Shown here: positions 9,451 through 21,135 of the stretch, in pieces
Numbering within the stretch: position 1 is the first letter of the stretch
How the letters are laid out: the number at the start of each line of letters is the position of its first letter
Assembly (NCBI RefSeq): GCF_910592395.1
Contig: NC_088314.1
Span: 3,658,001 to 3,722,000 of the forward strand
Source: Lineus longissimus
Lineage: Eukaryota; Nemertea; Pilidiophora; Heteronemertea; Lineidae
Direction: 5' to 3'
DNA: 64,000 bases
Position numbers and translations under genes: made by a program
Notes under the pieces: model-generated
The model's database searches: none
What the model was told of the DNA's origin: nothing
Seen by the model: only the letters and a program-made list of their open reading frames with translations

Positions 9451-12000
9451 GGACTGATAAGGGATGTCGTCCCAGGATGGGGTAAATCTTGGCAAGTGTT
9501 TATTAAAGCTGGAGCTTGTTGAGACCCGTAAATCGTCCATAGAGCAGTGCAAGCGCAGCTGCGGCTTACGTAGTGATCCACTCTCTGCTTAGTGCTAGTT
9601 CCCAAATTTTAATGGAAATTATTCATGACGGAAACTGGTGATGAAATGCAGTGACGTTAAGGAGTATCTGGTATGCTGTGTTTAAATGGGTTAGACGACC
9701 GCGTACAGTAACTGACGTTGGACAACGAAGGTGCCAGAGCATCAACCTCCGGAATTGGCCACGAGAACGAGTAACAAAGAGATATCTTATGAGTGTGGAT
9801 GGCTGCATGTTGAACTTATTGAAGTCAACAACGCAATCGGAACCAATTCATGATGGGAACAAGAATAATGCGATCAGAGATGTCTAATTACTGTCGTTAA
9901 TTGCAAGGACTTTTTTATCGCAAAATGCTGGGGAGAAGAAACCAATATCACTCTGAAGAATATATTAGATCGGATGTCGTAGAGCGCAATATATATCACA
10001 TTATAAATTGGTTATCAGAAAAACCAGCGGCAGAACGTTGATGAGCTGCTGAGATAGTGATTGAGACCAGCCCTTTTTGACCAGTGTAATAAAACAAGTT
10101 AATAGCACCAAAACGACAAGGTTACATTGTATGTCTTGAATTGATTAAAAACACTAACAGCTGTGAGATCACTTGCTTGGACGTTCTCGAACCTTGCTTC
10201 CCCGGAGCCCTCACGAATGTAAAGTTTCTCGTAGGAGGAACATATTACCTAATAAGTGTAGATGATCAACCAAGAGCCTTTGATGCTGTTGATGATCCAC
10301 ATTGACATTTGACCTTTGAACGTACAAACTGGAATCTGATGATACTACCTCACCATGTTCGCTTTGTTGTCTGTCAAAAAACGGCCAATTTTATCGTCAG
10401 GCCAGGAGTTACTGTCTGACAATTTTTTGAAATATGTCGTGATGAAACTTGCTATTATTGAGTATTTCTAAAAATCTAAATATTTTTAGCATTGCACAAT
10501 TTTCTAATTTTGACGTCAGGTTCATGTGCGAGTGAAAGGTTTAAATTATCATACGTTTGTTTCAAGCTGACACTGTTGTTGATCTTTCAATTAGCAGTCA
10601 CCAAAGTGACTCCAAGTATTCCGTGCTCAACCTTCAATATCTGATGGATTCAAAAGTTGGATGAAAGTGATTTTGAAAACTCAGCATGAATCGCAGAGAA
10701 ACCATTTTAAAAATCCATCAGGGACACCGGTATATGCGTCACGCATGTTTGTAGTGACAAAATAATTCAAGCAACCATAGAAGCTGTTTCTAAATATGTT
10801 TTAAAAGTAGTGACAGTTCCTGGAATCTAACATTAAGCAAGCTATTTTAATAGTATATTTCTCTGTCGACGACTGACTTCAAACGCTTAGTTGATGAGAG
10901 TGTGCATATCCGATGACGCCAGGTGATTCGAATGTCAATCAAAACAGTGGGCTGAAAATTCCCTTGTGAGTGATTGACGGTCAAACATGTAGATGTGTGA
11001 CGTCATTTTTGAAAGTGGCTTTTTGAGCGCTTTCAGGCTTTTTTGGTTTGATTATTAGTCTAGTCTCTTTAGCCATAATAGCTTACATGAGAAAGAACAG
11101 CTGCCTGTAAAATGTTACGCATTGCCCATTTGGATGCATTTTCCTCAGGACTTGACCTAACCAGGCAGGACAGTCTGTCTTATCAATACCCCACACCCTT
11201 TACCAATACTTGGGCAACTCTATGGTGAGGAGTCAAGCAGTTGATTAGATTAACCAGCAACCACCGCAGCTTTTATTTTGCAGAGGATTGTATCTGGTAC
11301 ATTTTCTTTTGAGTTAGAGTTTGCTTTTTTATGGTATTCAACGGTCACATATGTGCTAAGCATCGTAAAAAAGTTATAGTATCAACTCGAATTCCTCCTT
11401 CGCTCAAAACAACACCAGTCACCCGCCATCCCTGCGATCTCTATACTTTGTAATGGATTTATCATGACTTGGGCATTAAAGACTATAAACTGGTTCAACC
11501 ACCCACGACCATATTGTGCGCTGACTATCTTGAATGCAACTGCTTCATTCACCCTCATGTTATTTCCATCTCATTTCCGAGTCACCAGATCATGGCCGGG
11601 TGATTTTTCACTGTCAAAAACTAGTTGATGCAGTGTAGGGCTTCCTAGCATAAATATGCTTATGAGGAAACATGAAGGAGACACAATGAGTCGCATAAAC
11701 TTTGAGAAAGAACTAGGGGTAGTGTTCAGACGACGGACAATGGTTAAGACGCTGTGCGTTATATGTATGTTTCTAGCCTTAAGACACTTTTATTGATGAT
11801 GGTTTCGGCAGTTTTCAATTAAACTAACCAACCGACCTACAGTTCTGTGTCGCGCTTTCCTCAAAAGCTGCTGGACGAATGCAAACATTCGCTACTGGTT
11901 ATGTTCTATTGAATTTTGAACGAATCCGTATTTCAAATTGCAGCGCTGAGTGAACAACGCTCTAATTTCAATAGCGCAATGGAATCACCAAATAAAAATA
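9451..12000. other. Intergenic, no gene seen
   Basis: Spacer between duplicated channel units 1 and 2. Only short frames without recognisable motifs. No transposon end or RNA gene was recognised. Confidence 0.5.
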
Positions 12001-12002
12001 TC

Positions 12003-12095
12003 GATTTGGCAGACGACTTCACAGTGGTGACATATATGGGTTAGTTCTATCGTTAAGTAAACATAGTCTTGCGCACGGATGCCAACTGCTGTATT
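12003..12095 (-). promoter_or_regulatory. Noncoding block conserved 3' of Kv copy 2
   Basis: Counterpart of 6437-6565, with the shared words TTTGGCAGACGAC, CAGTGGTGACATATA, AAGTAAACATAG and CTTGCGCA. It is about 1.75 kb from the channel stop. Subtracting the 492-bp MITE that lies between them brings the distance close to that in unit 1. Confidence 0.5.
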
Positions 12096-12525
12096 ACCTC
12101 AACCACAGGAAAACACACTGACTGTCACAACTGGGCGCAAGACCAGTTTTCCTTGGTAAGAGGAGGAAGTGGGAACGATGCCGGATTTGAAAGGCAATCT
12201 CCGGAAGACGTCGGAAAAGTCAGTCAATCTGACAACTTTAGATTTAAGGCTGAAAAGCTCAAAATGAAAGAAACTTTAGGAAATATTTACTTTCATGCCA
12301 TAGGACAAAATCTATGGCAAGATAGGCGAAGAGGCCAACATATCCATTACCGAAGTCAACATTATGACGTGAAACAAAAAGCATCCCTGACTTATTCAAG
12401 GTATTGAAAAAGTTATTGTCATAAGTATATATCTACAAGTTAAAATTCTAAACAGTTTACCCTTAATATCAAATACCTTTATTCGTGTGCAGTACTATAA
12501 TGAAAATAATATGAGACAGTATATA

Positions 12526-13017
12526 CAGTGGAACCCCGGTTGGCGACCACCCCGATATGACGACCAAGAATCGCCGGTCCCCAATGTTAAGATATTGATT
12601 GCGGCAAATTTGTCATGCTACAGATTAAAACAAATTCCAAATGATTTTTTCACTTGTTTTTTTCTCCTCAAAATGAAGAAACATCATCAGTCCCAAAAAA
12701 AATTGACTTTGAAAATTTTTCAGAATTTTGAACTTATGAAAAATTCAACTACGAAGGATGAAAAAAATTATGAGTTCAAAGATTTTTTTCACTTGTTTGT
12801 TTCTGCTCAAAATGAAAAAAAAAATTAACAGCCCCAAAAATCTTTTGGCTTTGAAAATTTTTCAGAATTTTGAAGTTATGAAAGTTCAATAGTTTTGGCA
12901 AGAAAACTTAATCATGCATTTTGTCCCCAGATTTTCAACCTCGCTAACGCGACCGCCCCGGTAATGCGACCATTCAACCTCGGTCCCGTGAGTGGTCGTG
13001 TAACCGGGGTTCCACTG
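12526..13017. mobile_element. pogo/Tigger-like MITE with TA target duplication
   Basis: The ends are inverted repeats starting CAGTGGAACCCCGGTT, flanked on both sides by TA, the target duplication of Tc1/mariner and pogo elements. The CAGTGGAACC terminus is typical of pogo/Tigger families. No transposase frame is present, so the element is non-autonomous. Inside, a block of about 105 bases is directly repeated (about 12640-12745 and 12785-12890; both contain GAAAATTTTTCAGAATTTTG). It sits in the 3' flank of Kv copy 2 and is absent from the same place in units 1 and 3. Confidence 0.85.
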
Positions 13018-13675
13018 TATGTACTTTAAAGTTTCACTGAAATTCATTATAGTATTTATTTCAAACATTTCTATATTTCATCGTAGTGTATTCGATGCTT
13101 TGCATTTTCAATTCTTGCACACATTTAAATATTTGCATAGTAAATATTAATACTGCCGGTAATTTCTTTCCTTAAGCGACGTACAATGAAAGATAAAGTA
13201 CTCATTGGCGTTGTTTTGATTGGAGGAATATGAACTTGGCACAGAATACATTCTTTGAGCAAGGGCGCAGCCTACTGTCCAGCAGACATCGATTTGCTAT
13301 TTTGTGTTCAACTTTATGTACATGTACAGGGTGTTAGAAGATAATATTGGCCACTTTGCATATTTGCATTCTTGAAATTCTAATACATTAACAACATCAG
13401 AAGGAGAATTATAAAAATACTTAAAAGTTTCGGCAGAAGAATGTTGTCGATGATATAATTGAATGTATGTGTTCTTTAAAATGATGCGAATGATCAAATG
13501 TTCTTGTATATATTACTGAGCAAATTAGACCATCGCATGTTTATGTCAATGCTTAAACACGCACAGTTCATGCGACGACGGTGCACTTCCTTACATGTTG
13601 CTATTATTAAACACCATGCAATTAGTTTCCATAGACGGAGGTAAGGAATGGTCGAATCCATAAAACTTGTTTTAT

Positions 13676-13821
13676 AGATAAATCCTGAATGTATTTTGAA
13701 GTAAACGGTTATGGTTCGGATAAAGATGCAGTTATTGTGAGGAACTGCGCGAGAATCAAGACTTTGCATAAAGTAGAGAGCAGAAAAGGTACGCTATACA
13801 ACTAAGAAGTACCTACGTGCG
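13676..13821 (-). other. Conserved 3' flank of Kv copy 2 (probable 3' UTR)
   Basis: Matches the sequence just after the Kv copy 1 stop codon in ordered blocks (AATCCTGAATGTAT, AGTAAACG, TATGGTTCGGA, then AAGAAGTAC next to the stop). Probably 3' UTR. Confidence 0.5.
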
Positions 13822-15192
13822 TTATTGCCCTCGCCCTCTTCCAGTTTTATGGGTGTAGAATTTGTTGAAGTTTTCAGTAATGATAGGTACAGGGATTGCC
13901 AGCGTAAGTACGCCAGCCAGGGCGCATAGCGACCCGATAAGCTTCCCCAAGGGTCCTGCAGGGTATTTGTCACCATATCCGACCGTGGTCATGGTAATCA
14001 CGGCCCACCAGAAACCATCCGGAATACTCGAGATTTGTTCCTCGCCCGTCCCCATTTCGCAGTAGTAGATTATGCTGGAGAAGAGGAGGACACACACCAT
14101 CAGCGCCACGAGGAAGAGACCCAAGCCTTCCGCACTGGCCCTGAACGTAAGGGCCAGAACCTGTAATCCAGCGGAATGTTTCGTTAATTTGAATATTCTG
14201 ACAAGACGAATGACCCTAAGGAAGGATAGAGAGGCGCTTGACTTGGCTCCTTGACAGCTAAAGCTGAGAAGCACGTTGAAGAGGGTAACGTAGTACGGCA
14301 CAACCGCCATTATATCCACCCAATTTTTGAAATCCTTGAAGAATCCGATTTTGCTTGGGCACACAATGAATCGAATGACCGCTTCTAGTGTAAACCATGC
14401 CGTGCATATGGTTTCGATGATGAAGAAGGGGTCGAGGAAATTGGGACCTTCTCCTTCGACACAATGTGATTCAGAGAACATTGGTAACGTTTCCACGCAG
14501 AATAAGATAATGGAGATAACTGTGAATATCACAGACAAGATTGCTATCATGAAGGCTGCGCTTGACGTTTCTGGATACTCAAAAAGCATCCATACTGTCT
14601 TCATAGCTTCATTTGTGGGTAAGATGATATGTTCGTCTGTGTAGCCTTCATTTACCATGTACTCTTTCACAACTTCTTTTTCTATTTCATAGAATTCGAC
14701 CTCGGTCAGGAAGACATCATCGGAGATTGCAGGCGGCCGGTGAAGTTTGCCGCCATACTGGTAATAGTGAAAGATCGCTTCGAAGGTAGGCCTATGGCGA
14801 TCAAAGAAGTACTCCTTTCTTTTTTTATCGTAATATTTCTTCCGTTTGTTCGGATCCCCGAGCAACGTGGTGGGATGGCGATTAAAAATCCCAACGCGAC
14901 ATTCGTAGTACATACCACTCACGTTAACACTTACACGTTCACAGCCAACCACTTTGCAATCGTGGCTTGGATCATGTTCTTCAGAATTCCCCGCCCACGT
15001 GACAGACGGTTTTGAGTTCTTGGCTGCTGCTCCACGGTTTTTCACTTTGGAGTGAAGAACATGGTTGCTACTTGTTCGAAGCTGATCTGAATTCTGGTAA
15101 GCTACATAGTCATTATCCTCCATTTTTGTATTATTTGAATGATGTCCAACGCCACTTCTTGCGCCAGACATTACCGCAGGTACGGCCATCAT
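13822..15192 (-). CDS. Shaker/Kv1-type voltage-gated K+ channel, copy 2 (intronless)
   Basis: A 456-residue paralogue of the channels at 7705-9087 and 26111-27493. It has the conserved N-terminus M-M-A-V-P-A-V-M-S-G-A-R, a Kv1-type T1 domain with FFDRHRPTFEAI, six membrane segments, the S4 sequence LRVIRLVRIFKLTKHS, the pore motif TMTTVGYGDKY and the S6 hinge PVP. The tail is the same short basic G-R-G-R-G-Q end. The best start is the ATG at 15192. The frame is open three bases further to a GTG, but a TAA lies 12 bases upstream of the ATG and the paralogues also start M-M-A. Compared with copies 1 and 3, the S3-S4 linker reads CQGAKSSASLSF instead of CERAKSSASLAF. It could co-assemble with the paralogues through T1 (inference). 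Confidence 0.97.
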   Translation of the reverse strand: MMAVPAVMSGARSGVGHHSNNTKMEDNDYVAYQNSDQLRTSSNHVLHSKVKNRGAAAKNSKPSVTWAGNSEEHDPSHDCKVVGCERVSVNVSGMYYECRVGIFNRHPTTLLGDPNKRKKYYDKKRKEYFFDRHRPTFEAIFHYYQYGGKLHRPPAISDDVFLTEVEFYEIEKEVVKEYMVNEGYTDEHIILPTNEAMKTVWMLFEYPETSSAAFMIAILSVIFTVISIILFCVETLPMFSESHCVEGEGPNFLDPFFIIETICTAWFTLEAVIRFIVCPSKIGFFKDFKNWVDIMAVVPYYVTLFNVLLSFSCQGAKSSASLSFLRVIRLVRIFKLTKHSAGLQVLALTFRASAEGLGLFLVALMVCVLLFSSIIYYCEMGTGEEQISSIPDGFWWAVITMTTVGYGDKYPAGPLGKLIGSLCALAGVLTLAIPVPIITENFNKFYTHKTGRGRGQ

Positions 15193-15500
15193 CACTAGGC
15201 CTTATCCGGATTTCGTTCCCATTATGAATAAAAAGGAAATATTCCGTATTTGTTTTAGCATCGTCCAAAGTCAACTTTGTTACTTGCCGTGCGGTAGAAT
15301 AATGCCAACACCCAATAAATGCAAGTAAGGCACCGCACGCGCTGTTAGTTTGAGGGTGTATTGATTCTGTAGGCTTGGTTATGCCGAATGTATGGTACAG
15401 CGGCGCACTTCAACCCACTACAGAATTCGTGTATCGAAATCATGCTCACATTAAGTGGATTCTTGCCAAGTTTCCAATGCCAATTGCCAATTAAATTAGG
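15193..15500 (-). promoter_or_regulatory. Leader and proximal promoter block, Kv copy 2
   Basis: Diverged relative of the blocks before copies 1 and 3. Recognisable shared parts are the gene-strand GGATAAGGC next to the start codon, the CACGCGCTG(T/C)TAGTTTGAGGG region near 15336-15357 and the ATTGCCAAT word at 15483-15491. The M-A-S-D-Y uORF of copies 1 and 3 has lost its ATG here (TTG). Confidence 0.42.
15202..15222 (-). CDS. Six-codon upstream ORF before Kv copy 2
   Basis: Reads M-G-T-K-S-G-stop. Length, stop codon (GGA TAA) and the 9-base distance to the channel ATG are the same as before copies 1 and 3, although the peptide differs. Expression is inferred from position alone. Confidence 0.42.
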   Translation of the reverse strand: MGTKSG

Positions 15501-15520
15501 GAAAGTTTCAGTTGGAACAA

Positions 15521-17890
15521 CGGACATATAGCCACTTGGTAATGGAATACAATGAGATGCCGTCCCTGGAGCATCCGGGATACCAGCCAGTCCGTGTCTT
15601 CAAGTCGCAGAAGAATGGCGAACACGCCTGCAATGCAGATGCTATTCCACGGAGTAATAAACAGAGGCATATGTACACAACTCGTATGAAGTAGGTTTCC
15701 GTCACGCCCCCAAGTTCCGATTCAGCAATAATGAGACGAGAGGTGAAGAGATGACATAAAATCGTTGTAGAAATCTCTGTACAGTTGCCGCTAGCCGCAA
15801 TACTTCATCATTAAGTGTGTGCATCTTATTCAAATGTTATACAAAGCCATCTGAGCTATGATTCAGAACTAGTTTTAGAGTGGAAATTAAGGCTAAGACT
15901 ATCTAATTGCTAAGTTGAATTGATCTTCATTTTGTATATTACCGGGCACTGTGTGTGTCCATAAAATATGGACTCCACATACATTAAAATGAAATGTTTG
16001 GAGAAGCCAGTAAACACTTCACAACAAGTTGAAATGAAATGAAATGAAATGTGAGATGTTCGCATTCCACTGCCACCTTTCTCATTCATCGCTTGTCAAA
16101 GCAGACTGAGCTGCACTTGTTTTGAAGAGGTCCGCTTTTCAGTTGATTCATGCTGTATACCTTCGCTGCTGCTGTGCACTGTATTCGAAGTCCGCACATA
16201 TCTATTTATGAAGACTATATCGGTATAGTTATTATGGTCTCGAGAAGAAAAGTAGGTAGGCCAAAAGTGGAATTCATGCTCCGACGCAGGACGTGCAAGT
16301 TTTTGTTTTTGGCTAATTCTACCTTCTCGGAAACCTGCGACCACCGTTGATGTTGACCGTGGACTTGACAGGATGTTAAGAGCTATCGCTGATGAGCATT
16401 TATCGATCAAGAACAACACGACATCGAGTGAATTGTGTTGATCTATGCATGTACCGGGTTATTAGCTAACAACAAGGTCGAGCTGTATTACAACTCCCTA
16501 AGCCAATGAAGACAGATTTATCTCAAAACAGTTCTTGTCCGCCCATGACTCCATACATACTTCGCGATCCTTCACTATCACACTGTGTCCCCAACTTGTG
16601 GTTACTGAGTATAAGTCTACGGTAAACCTGTGCCCAAAGCCCAATTCATTCCTCTGTGCTATATGTCCGTTTTGGTAAAAATTTTGTCGGAGTTACTTTT
16701 TGGACACCATCTAGAACGGGTCGTAGATCTACACTGTCTTTGGATCCCGGCCCCGATCGCGGCGCATAATCTAGAGCAAATAATCTAGAAAAGGGGAAAC
16801 TCAAATAAACTTGATATTCGGAAAGCGTGCAAGATGACGAAACCTGGTCTTCTCTCAATCCAATTATTCGATCGAATTCGGCTCAATTTCACTCCGAAAG
16901 TTAAGAGGATTGGAATACACAGCACCCTGCCTAAACATCATCAACCAGGCCGTTATCTCACCACACGTCGATTCTACCAAGGTGAACAATGCTGGTAAAG
17001 GGTGAATTTTTTCCTTCTTCGAGACTGAAGAAGTGACGCAAGGGTTTGCTACTGGAGACCTGCCAGACGGCGGCTCGATAAAGTGCCATTTGGGGGTAGT
17101 GTTTCGTCTCGAAATTTTGCTCGTTTGCAGGTGATATGTTATCCTGATGCAACGTTATGTTTATTTTCGGAAATTTACTTCAGCGGAGCAGTAATGAGGG
17201 ATTTTTAATCGGACACTGTCAATTCTCCTTACCACTCACAGAAGCCAAGTGATATTGCATTAGATTTTCATTGCAATTCAATCGATTCAAGGTATAGCCC
17301 ATTTGAGCCTGCCTGCGCCACGGGTACAATGCTAGTATGATATATTCGACCTCTTGGACTCCATTATCATACGATATATACATGTAGGACCGCCATATCA
17401 GCTTATGCTGAAACCTGGCCTGGGGGAAAATCAACCGCCTGTTAGATGATCAATGCTGAACGCGGGAATAATGGCCCCCAGACGGACAAAGAACAAGAAT
17501 CACCTCCGCTGGACTGTTATCATAGTATGCAACAAAGAAGATCATTGAAGGAAACAAAATTGCAAGAAGCAATTGACCAAACGGAGATCTCTCTGAGCGA
17601 TTGATGCTTTTCCCTGCATGTTTTTGCCAGGGGCGACTTCAAGTGAAAAGCTGACTCAAATGGTCGACAGAATTCCTTTTTTGTGCCACCGAATGATCAG
17701 TAGCAGAACTACGTAATTCGTTCTAATACCTCAGTGATATTTCGCCTCAGTCATTGCACCGACCCTAATAGAGTAATGCCATGTCGGTACACGCTAAGAA
17801 ACCCACTGCCCAGGGCGCGATGGACCAACAATTTGCACAGCTTGCATGTGGCAAAGGAAGTCCATTACTTTGATTTGCATACAAGTGGCA
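15521..17890. other. Intergenic, no gene seen; short GAAAT repeat
   Basis: No coding exon recognised. A short (GAAAT)n run lies at 16031-16051. The other frames are short and motif-free. Confidence 0.5.
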
Positions 17891-17894
17891 GTGG

Positions 17895-17970
17895 CTAGTG
17901 ATAAGGTATCGTTATTTGATTCAGAGCCCTAAAGTCGATACAGAATCGTAGTTGTACACAGTAAACATAT
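17895..17970 (-). pseudogene. Decayed reverse transcriptase fragment (Gypsy/LTR type)
   Basis: Near the end of a minus-strand frame is LRFCIDFRALNQITIP, which matches the conserved motif near the start of Gypsy-type reverse transcriptase domains (R-F-C-V-D-Y-R-x-L-N-x-x-T). The frame stops soon afterwards, and the expected Y-P-L-P and L-D-L-x-x-G-Y-x-Q motifs cannot be followed in one frame. No LTRs were found nearby. It is a degraded fragment of a retrotransposon. Confidence 0.65.
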
Positions 17971-18189
17971 ATTATGTCCGTCCCAAGCCAAGTTTTAGCG
18001 TGGGTGGAGGTGACCTTCAGCTGTACCCTCCTCCCCTTCTCGCCGATGTCACTTAGAAATAATAACGAACATTTCTTGGAAGAGGAGATGAAAGTAATCT
18101 CTATAATGTAGTAAAACCACTTTGTTTGACTGAAGCCATTATCGTCGCTGAAGCTGCCGTTTGTTAATACATAGATTAGGGACACAGTT

Positions 18190-20690
18190 TATTGTTAGCA
18201 TCAACTCATATGCACTCAATGCTGCGGAAAACGCCCGGAATGTGGTCGTCATTTCAGCCATCTTGTCAACACAACAACCACACGACTTCTTCAACATGCC
18301 ATGATATTGAATATGATATCAAGCGACATGTTATCACATTTACTTGTAAGGCCATTACATGCACCGGTGGTCATGTATTTATCCTGCCATTTTGCTGGCG
18401 TTTGATAGATGATAGAGGACGAGTCATCCTTTACCGGGTGGGTAATTCACTGTGATAAGAAGTTATTTTCTTCTTTCATATATACTAGACAAAGATGGTT
18501 TCTTCGAAAGGTGGTTGAACTCCTTATATTTTTTTAGTTACAAAGTTGGTTGACCTGGGCACCATTTGACATTTGGACCAGAATTATCGTTTTTTATCGT
18601 CGTCGCTTTGTCATGCCTTATATGCAAAGATTGTGTTTTGGCCAATAAATTTCATTTCATTTTCATTTAATTGTTACTGTTTACGTCCCAGCCACAGCAC
18701 GTCTATCTTCCAGGCAATAAAAGTGTTTCTCAGTGCATTGTGAAAAAAGATCACATTTTCAACGTGATTTACATCCAATGCACTGCTTACGAAATGAACA
18801 ACCTCGGTCATCAGAGCTGACAGCCAGAGTTAGGGTCACTGAATGGCTATGAAAGAAACTGTCAAGCCGCAATGAATGCCTTTCTAGAAAAGTCACATTC
18901 GATGTAGGCCATTACTGGTTCTGAAAAAGCTGCACAAAGCTTTCTGCCTCCATCGATCGACTTAAATTGCATCTTTGGCTGGCGGCCGAATTTTGTAAAA
19001 TGGAATGCTGCGCATGTCATGTGTGCAGATGCGTAGTTGTACATCTTCACTAGGCTCTGATATGTGTTAGAGAAAATTATGCAGACTGGCCAAAGGAACT
19101 GACCATGATAAATAGGCTATGTGATTGAGTGCATTGGTTTGTTGTGAATCCTTTTTTCTTTGACGTCACTGAAGTACTCCGATCGCCTGCACGTAGAAAG
19201 GGTTACTGGTATATACAATAATAATCGGTCTTGAGATCAAGCACATATCCTACCATAGTTCTATCCAAGGTTCGTTCTCTTTACAAATTTTCAAAGTAGG
19301 CCTATGTGTAACTGTCGACCAACACTACGTCTGTAAGTTACCAACTAATTTCTCATTCCGTTCACGCCGTCATCATTACGACTTTAACCTTAGTTAGTAT
19401 GCTGCAGCCATAAATGTCTCGTGAGAGATTCATTTATTGTTGGATAATGAACAATAATGGTGAGAGAGGATACTAAAAGTTACATGTACGATGTACGTCT
19501 CAGTTGTGAATGGTCATTGTATAACACAGAATTCGGAATGTACAAATGTCCACCAGAGTCTTTGGACACAACCGACAGGATCTCACAAGCATCTGTAATA
19601 CATTAGATAACACGTGTTCCTTTGGGAATGGTTCTATTTTTGAATGAATATTCCTGTACGTCTTCAATATTGCAACTTGTTATCCTACACATGGTGCACC
19701 AGCTGAGAGGACAATTTTTTTATCTATATATGGGCAGAAGAGAAAACTTAGGTTAAGATCAAACTGGCTGGCTGCAATTTTGTTTGGACGTGCCAATACA
19801 GTTGACAGAAACACTAAAAGAGTTAGCGGTCTTACTCCTACTTCTTTATACATCGCCTGCCAATCAAGTCCAACCGATATATCATATTTACATATGGAAA
19901 TACACACTGGAGACCGATGAACTGCCAGTGACAGTAAGTGCTTGTGGGCGACATCATCAGCTTATATACCACAACCCTTCTAAGCCTCGTCAAAATATTT
20001 GGACATAGATATTCAGTCTCAAATCGCCAGTTCTTGCAAGGAATGTTGACACTCTGAGTGTTAGCCTTAGTATGAAGCTTACTCCAAAACTATATTTTGA
20101 CGCATTTCTACTTCCCCAAAACACAATGAATGTACATAAATTGCATGGGATACATCTTTCGGCTGTGAATCCCAATGTCGTTATGAAATATTTAGCGATT
20201 ATTGGACAAGAGCTACTTTCTCCAAGATTTCCGTTCGGTATGTATAGCTAAGCGTTAAGTAATGTCGCCGCACTCTTTCCTCTCTAATCTAATTTGTTGG
20301 CAAAGCAAGCGGCAGAATTGCAGACATCGATCACGTTGTGGCGGAACTTTGGGATTTATTAAGTAAGCGCCGAATTCTAGACAATGACTTGGCACGGAGA
20401 TATGGTGCCATCACTTCGTCAGGCCAAACCTTTTCACGTTGTTGGTTAGTAACCCGATTCAAAATCACCCGTCGATGCGAAACATTAGAATGACAAAGTT
20501 CTCAAGAAAGTGACTGTGGGCATTCTCGGTAAAAAAGTTTTCAAAGACTTTCTCAGTAATCATAAGTCCTAGCCAAGCCTCCGCTATAACTATCATGGAC
20601 TGGCAACGTTTATATTTCTGTTCAAAGAAATAATTGTTACTAAGTTGCCCTCGATGACGTCACTCATGTGGGAAGCCCTTAAATGTGGCT
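18190..20690. other. Intergenic, no gene seen
   Basis: Spacer between Kv copies 2 and 3. Short frames only; no motif or repeat family recognised. Confidence 0.5.
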
Positions 20691-20699
20691 AGCAGTTTA

Positions 20700-21135
20700 T
20701 TCGCAAAGTTTCGGCGATGCAGATAGAGGCCAACATGTAGCGCAACAAATAAACAAGCCTGGCCTTGGTTTGGGACCAGCTCGTAGACAAAGACGCTTTA
20801 ATCTGGATAGAGGCCAAGTTCGCGGAGAGAGAGCCGCTCTTATCTTGGCAGAGGCCAACAAGTAACCCAACGAACTAACAAGTCTAGCTTTGGGACCAGT
20901 CTAAGCGAATTGCTCTGGAGAGCGGCCAATCACCCAACAAGCTCAGCCTTGGGACCAGTTTTAGATAGAGTCGGCTGGCCTGAATCAGCGAGCAAACAAA
21001 CTAGCTTAGGCCTAATGAGACTCACCAGTCTCCGATATAATTGCTCTTGGCCTTATGGATACCCCGCATGAACGCGAATTTGTCATTCAACTAACAAAGA
21101 AATAGTCTTAGGGCCAGCCTCTAAAAGAATGCGCT
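20700..21135. repeat. Degenerate minisatellite, unit about 60-85 bp
   Basis: Variants of one unit follow each other: a GA(T/G)AGAGGCCAA start, then CCCAACAA(A/G), CAAGCCT.GCCTTGGGACCAG and a GCTCTGG or GCTTTAATCTGG end. GGGACCAG recurs near 20775, 20892 and 20952, and GAGGCCAA near 20728, 20812 and 20852, with two more decayed units further on. The unit length is variable and the copies are poor, so this is an old array. Confidence 0.7.

Noticed and set aside
12069-12828. Two plus-strand frames of 112-113 codons
   Set aside because: The first overlaps a conserved noncoding block and the second runs into the MITE; the translations are low-complexity and motif-free.
15193-15195. GTG immediately upstream as the start of Kv copy 2
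   Set aside because: Nuclear animal genes start at ATG, and paralogues start M-M-A-V-P, matching the ATG at 15192.
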